This document shows, in pieces, positions 61,069-64,000 of a DNA stretch of 64,000 nucleotides. How positions within the stretch are numbered: the first letter of the stretch is position 1; each line of letters begins with the position of its first letter. The translations under genes were made by a program, and so were the position numbers. This DNA comes from Micromonospora kangleipakensis. Its GTDB lineage: Bacteria; Actinomycetota; Actinomycetes; Mycobacteriales; Micromonosporaceae. The stretch covers positions 6,572,001 through 6,636,000 of the forward strand of contig NZ_SHLD01000001.1 in the NCBI RefSeq assembly GCF_004217615.1. Reading direction: 5' to 3'. The notes under the pieces are model-generated. The model did no database searches, had not been told where the DNA came from, and was given only the letters and a program-made list of their open reading frames with translations.

Positions 61069-61728
61069 ATGCCACGGTGGTTGCGGGAGAACGCGCTCAC
61101 GGCCGCGATGCTCGGCGCGTTCCTGATCTTCCTGGTGATGCAGAGCGTGTTCGGCTGGCAGGTCCACAACGAGGAGTTGGCGCAGTACGGCGCGGCCCCG
61201 CTGAGCTGGTGGGCGTACCTCGGCACCGGGCACTTCGCCGAGGCGGTCTTCGAGAACTGGGAGTCGGAGTTCCTCCAGATGGGCGGCTACGTGCTGCTCA
61301 CCGCGTACCTGGTGCAGAAGGGCTCGGCCGAGTCGAAGCCCGAGGGCCAGACCGACCGGCCCGACGACGACGCGCGCCGGGCCAAGCCGGACTCGCCCTG
61401 GCCGGTCCGCGTCGGCGGGCTCCCCCTCGCCGTCTACCGCAACAGCCTCTCCCTGGCGCTGCTGCTGATCTTCGCCGGGGCGTTCCTCGGCCACCTCTTC
61501 GGCGGCGTGGCGGAGTACAACCAGGAGCAGGCGCTGGAGAGCGGGGCCGCCCCGATCAGCGCCTGGCAGTTCCTCTCCACCAGCGACTTCTGGTTCCAGT
61601 CCATGCAGAACTGGCAGAGCGAGTTCCTCGCCGTCGGCGTGCTGATCCTGCTCAGCATCGTGCTGCGGCAGCACGCCAGCCCCGAGTCGAAGCCGGTCAC
61701 CGCCGCCCACGCCCAGACCGGCGCCTGA
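61069..61728 (+). CDS. DUF6766 family membrane protein with internal duplication
   Basis: 219 aa from ATG 61069. Two similar halves, each with two membrane helices: the first has EELAQYGAAPLSWWAYLGTG then FENWESEFLQMGGYVLL, the second EQALESGAAPISAWQFLSTS then MQNWQSEFLAVGVLIL. Both halves end with a SxESKP element. The duplication suggests a pseudo-symmetric four-helix protein. Function is unknown; a stress-type promoter precedes it. Confidence 0.88.
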   Translation: MPRWLRENALTAAMLGAFLIFLVMQSVFGWQVHNEELAQYGAAPLSWWAYLGTGHFAEAVFENWESEFLQMGGYVLLTAYLVQKGSAESKPEGQTDRPDDDARRAKPDSPWPVRVGGLPLAVYRNSLSLALLLIFAGAFLGHLFGGVAEYNQEQALESGAAPISAWQFLSTSDFWFQSMQNWQSEFLAVGVLILLSIVLRQHASPESKPVTAAHAQTGA

Positions 61729-61762
61729 CCGGGGGCGCCACCGCCGCCCCGGTCGGCCGCCG

Positions 61763-62212
61763 TCAGGCGGCGACGGGCAGCCGCTTGGCGAAGCAGACGC
61801 TGTACGGGTTGCCGACGTACTCGCCGTAGACCGGGATGGGCTCGTACCCGCAGGAGCTGTAGAGCCCGATCGCGGCCGGCAGGTACGTCCCGGTCTCCAG
61901 GCAGACCACGGCGTGTCCGCGCTGGAAGGCCAGCTCCTCCAGGGCGGCCAGCAGCTGGCGCGCGATGCCCCGCCCCCGGTACGCCGGGCGGACGTACATC
62001 CGCTTCAGCTCCCCGGTGTCGCCGTCCAGGGCCTGGAGGCCACCGCAGCCGACGGCCCGCCCGCCGACCACCGCCGCCAGGTAGTGGATGTCGTCGTGGG
62101 TCAGCGTCGCCTGCCCGTCCAGCCCGCCGTCGGCCGCCCGCAGCTCGCGCTGCTGCGCCGTGACCAGGGCGGCGATCTCGGGATCGGTGGCGGGACGGGA
62201 TTCGATCAGCAT
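61763..62212 (-). CDS. GNAT family N-acetyltransferase
   Basis: 149 aa from ATG 62212 (a GTG three bases upstream is also open). Acetyl-CoA loop VRPAYRGRGIARQLL (RxxGxA-type), preceding strand GELKRMYV, and a C-terminal YSSCGYEPIPVYGEY. The substrate is unknown. It lies between the DUF6766 gene and obgE, convergent with the former. Confidence 0.9.
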   Translation of the reverse strand: MLIESRPATDPEIAALVTAQQRELRAADGGLDGQATLTHDDIHYLAAVVGGRAVGCGGLQALDGDTGELKRMYVRPAYRGRGIARQLLAALEELAFQRGHAVVCLETGTYLPAAIGLYSSCGYEPIPVYGEYVGNPYSVCFAKRLPVAA

Positions 62213-62282
62213 CACGTCACGTTAAGCCGGGCGGATTTCGCGGAGGTTTCCGGCCAACGACCCGAACACGGACGGAGCCGAG

Positions 62283-63770
62283 CTATTCGTCGTCGTCGTC
62301 CAGGTCGTCGTCGTCCAGGTCGTCGGAGAGGTCCGCGTCGAGGCCGCCGGCCTCCAGCGCGTCCTCGGGACGCCGCCGGCGGGCCTTGCGGGCGGCCAGC
62401 CGCTCCGCCGCCGAGGCGCGGGTCGACTTCTCCTCCAGCCGGATGTCGGTGCCCCGGTTGCCCGGGACGAAGTCCACCCCGGCGTAGAGGGTCGGCTGCC
62501 AGTCGAACTCCCGCTCGCCGATCCGCACCAGGTCGCCGGGGTCGGCGCCGGCCTTGGCCAGCTTCTCCTCGACGCCCAGGCGGGCCAGCCGGTCGGCCAG
62601 GAAGCCGACGGCCTCGTCGTTGTCGAAGTTCGTCTGCCGCACCCAGCGCTCCGGCCGGACGCCCCGGACGGTGAACGAGCCGTCCTCCTCCACCTCGATG
62701 GTGAAGCCGGTGTCGTCGACCGCCTTCGGGCGGATCACGATCCGGGTCGGCTCGGCCGGCGGCGCCGCCCTGCGGGCCTGCTCGACCACCTCGGCCATCG
62801 CGAACATCAGCTCCTTGAGCCCCTCGCGGGTGGCCGTGGAGACCTCGAAGACCCGGAAACCGCGCGCCTCCAGGTCCGGCCGGACGATCTCGGCGAGGTC
62901 CCGCCCGTCCGGTACGTCGATCTTGTTGAGCGCCACCAGCCGGGGCCGGTCGGCCAGGCCGCCGTACTCGGACAGCTCCGCCTCGATGGTGTCGATGTCG
63001 GCGAGCGGGTCCCGGCCGGGCTCCAGCGTCGCCGTGTCGACCACGTGCACCAGCACGGCGCAGCGCTCGACGTGGCGGAGGAACTCCAGCCCCAGGCCCT
63101 TGCCGGTCGCCGCGCCCGGGATCAGGCCCGGCACGTCGGCGACGGTGAAGGTGTGGTTGTCCACCCGGACCACGCCGAGGTTCGGGACCAGGGTGGTGAA
63201 GGGGTAGTCGGCGATCTTCGGCTTCGCGGCGGAGATCACCGAGATCAGCGAGGACTTGCCGGCCGACGGAAAACCGACCAGGCCGACGTCGGCGACGCTC
63301 TTCAGCTCCAGCACCACGTCCAGCCGGTCACCGGGCTCACCCAGCTCGGCGAAGCCGGGGGCCTTGCGCCGGGCGTTGGCCAGCGAGGCGTTGCCCCGCC
63401 CGCCGCGCCCGCCGCGGGCCACCTCGAAGGTGGTGCCCGCGCCGACCAGGTCGGCCAGCACCTCACCGTCGAGGCTCTGCACCACGGTGCCGTTCGGCAC
63501 CTTGATGATCAGGTCGTGGCCGTTGGCCCCGTCCCGGTTCGAGCCGGCGCCACCCTTGCCGTTCTCGGCCTTGAGGTGCGGGCGGAAGTGGAAGTCGAGC
63601 AGCGTGGTCACCTGCGCGTCGACGACCAGCGAGACGCTGCCGCCGTGCCCGCCGTTGCCGCCGTCGGGCCCGCCGAAGGGCTTGAACTTTTCCCGGTGGA
63701 TGGAGACACAGCCGTGCCCGCCGTCGCCGGCCTGCATGTGCAGGACGACCCGGTCAACGAACGTCGTCAC
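62283..63770 (-). CDS. obgE: GTPase ObgE/CgtA
   Basis: 495 aa from GTG 63770. The N-terminal Obg fold is Gly-rich ([29 protein letters not shown]). The G domain has GFPSAGKSS (P-loop), [10 protein letters not shown] and [13 protein letters not shown]-terminal OCT domain ([16 protein letters not shown]) and a long acidic tail ([16 protein letters not shown]) follow. It is essential for ribosome assembly and stress response. It follows rpmA as in most actinobacteria; the acidic tail is longer than usual. Confidence 0.96.
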   Translation of the reverse strand: MTTFVDRVVLHMQAGDGGHGCVSIHREKFKPFGGPDGGNGGHGGSVSLVVDAQVTTLLDFHFRPHLKAENGKGGAGSNRDGANGHDLIIKVPNGTVVQSLDGEVLADLVGAGTTFEVARGGRGGRGNASLANARRKAPGFAELGEPGDRLDVVLELKSVADVGLVGFPSAGKSSLISVISAAKPKIADYPFTTLVPNLGVVRVDNHTFTVADVPGLIPGAATGKGLGLEFLRHVERCAVLVHVVDTATLEPGRDPLADIDTIEAELSEYGGLADRPRLVALNKIDVPDGRDLAEIVRPDLEARGFRVFEVSTATREGLKELMFAMAEVVEQARRAAPPAEPTRIVIRPKAVDDTGFTIEVEEDGSFTVRGVRPERWVRQTNFDNDEAVGFLADRLARLGVEEKLAKAGADPGDLVRIGEREFDWQPTLYAGVDFVPGNRGTDIRLEEKSTRASAAERLAARKARRRRPEDALEAGGLDADLSDDLDDDDLDDDDE

Positions 63771-63814
63771 GACGCCAATCCTTCCAGCGGGGTCCACCCC
63801 CGCGTGAGAAAAGA

Positions 63815-63852
63815 CGAAGCGGGCCGGGACACGAGGTCCGCGGCCCGCTTCG
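63815..63852 (-). terminator. hairpin between rpmA and obgE
   Basis: CGAAGCGGGCC / GGCCCGCTTCG, 11-bp perfect stem with 16-nt loop, 9 nt after the rpmA stop. It could partly separate rpmA from obgE transcription. Confidence 0.75.
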
Positions 63853-63860
63853 CCGGAGAA

Positions 63861-64000
63861 CTACTGCTGCGGCACCACGATGCTGACGGTCTTGCGACCG
63901 CGCTTGGTGCCGAACTGGACCGAGCCGGCAGCCAGCGCGAACAGCGTGTCGTCGCCGCCACGGCCGACCAGGTCACCGGGGTGGAACTTGGTGCCACGCT
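63861..64000 (-). CDS. rpmA: 50S ribosomal protein L27 (partial, N-terminus off the window)
   Basis: The minus strand ends at TAG 63861-63863. The visible C-terminal 46 residues read [20 protein letters not shown], then [25 protein letters not shown], matching L27. The rest lies beyond the right edge. The rpmA-obgE order is conserved. Confidence 0.9.
   Translation of the reverse strand, partial: RGTKFHPGDLVGRGGDDTLFALAAGSVQFGTKRGRKTVSIVVPQQ

Overview
The window is very GC-rich, uses many GTG and some TTG starts, and carries actinobacterial synteny: dnaJ-hrcA with a CIRCE operator, hemW, lepA, rpsT, holA, comEC-comEA, rsfS-nadD, obgE-rpmA. This points to a Micromonosporaceae-type actinomycete chromosome, possibly Micromonospora. 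The family-level guess is an inference from gene order and protein style, not from a database search.

Layout. (1) 1-21 kb is conserved core: a partial serine hydrolase, HIT protein, SDR, rsmE-dnaJ-hrcA, hemW, enoyl-CoA hydratase, MOSC protein, a membrane protein/regulator pair behind a large palindromic operator, a carbohydrate ABC importer, a tandemly duplicated GlsB/YeaQ gene module, lepA, rpsT and holA. (2) 21.1-41.9 kb is accessory DNA sitting inside the 3' end of comEC. A 1.8-kb remnant (21.16-22.96 kb) is bounded by 19-bp direct repeats. Next to it is an 18.7-kb element (23.12-41.85 kb) with a large serine recombinase at its right end and a 7-bp core (ACGCCGA) at both ends. Its cargo is a HTH_36 replication-type protein, a DUF2637/SpdB-like membrane protein, many small unknown genes, a pentapeptide-repeat membrane protein, a PD-(D/E)xK nuclease and a Type III-like Res/Mod restriction-modification pair. 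(3) 41.9-48 kb resumes the core: the 5' part of comEC, comEA, degV, a histidine phosphatase, rsfS and nadD. (4) 48-62 kb is lineage-specific: pepN, a DUF397 gene, a CYP152-type P450, a three-gene HPP/molybdopterin oxidoreductase operon, a glycosyltransferase, and envelope/stress-type membrane genes (DUF3618, holin-like, DUF4383, DUF6766). (5) 62-64 kb is obgE and the 3' part of rpmA.

Main observations. comEC is split: its 5' part (to 41.85 kb) and its 3' 76 codons (23.12-22.89 kb) are separated by the serine-integrase element. A second, different comEC C-terminal tail lies next to holA beyond the small remnant, so the gene appears to have been hit twice. Joining the two junctions gives a dyad-symmetric attP and restores the ComEC reading frame. 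Separately, several stress-type genes (both GlsB copies, the SRPBCC protein, the glycosyltransferase and DUF6766) share a GTTT-N15/16-GGGCA or GGGTAG promoter pattern like that of SigB/SigF-class sigma factors, which suggests a dispersed stress regulon.
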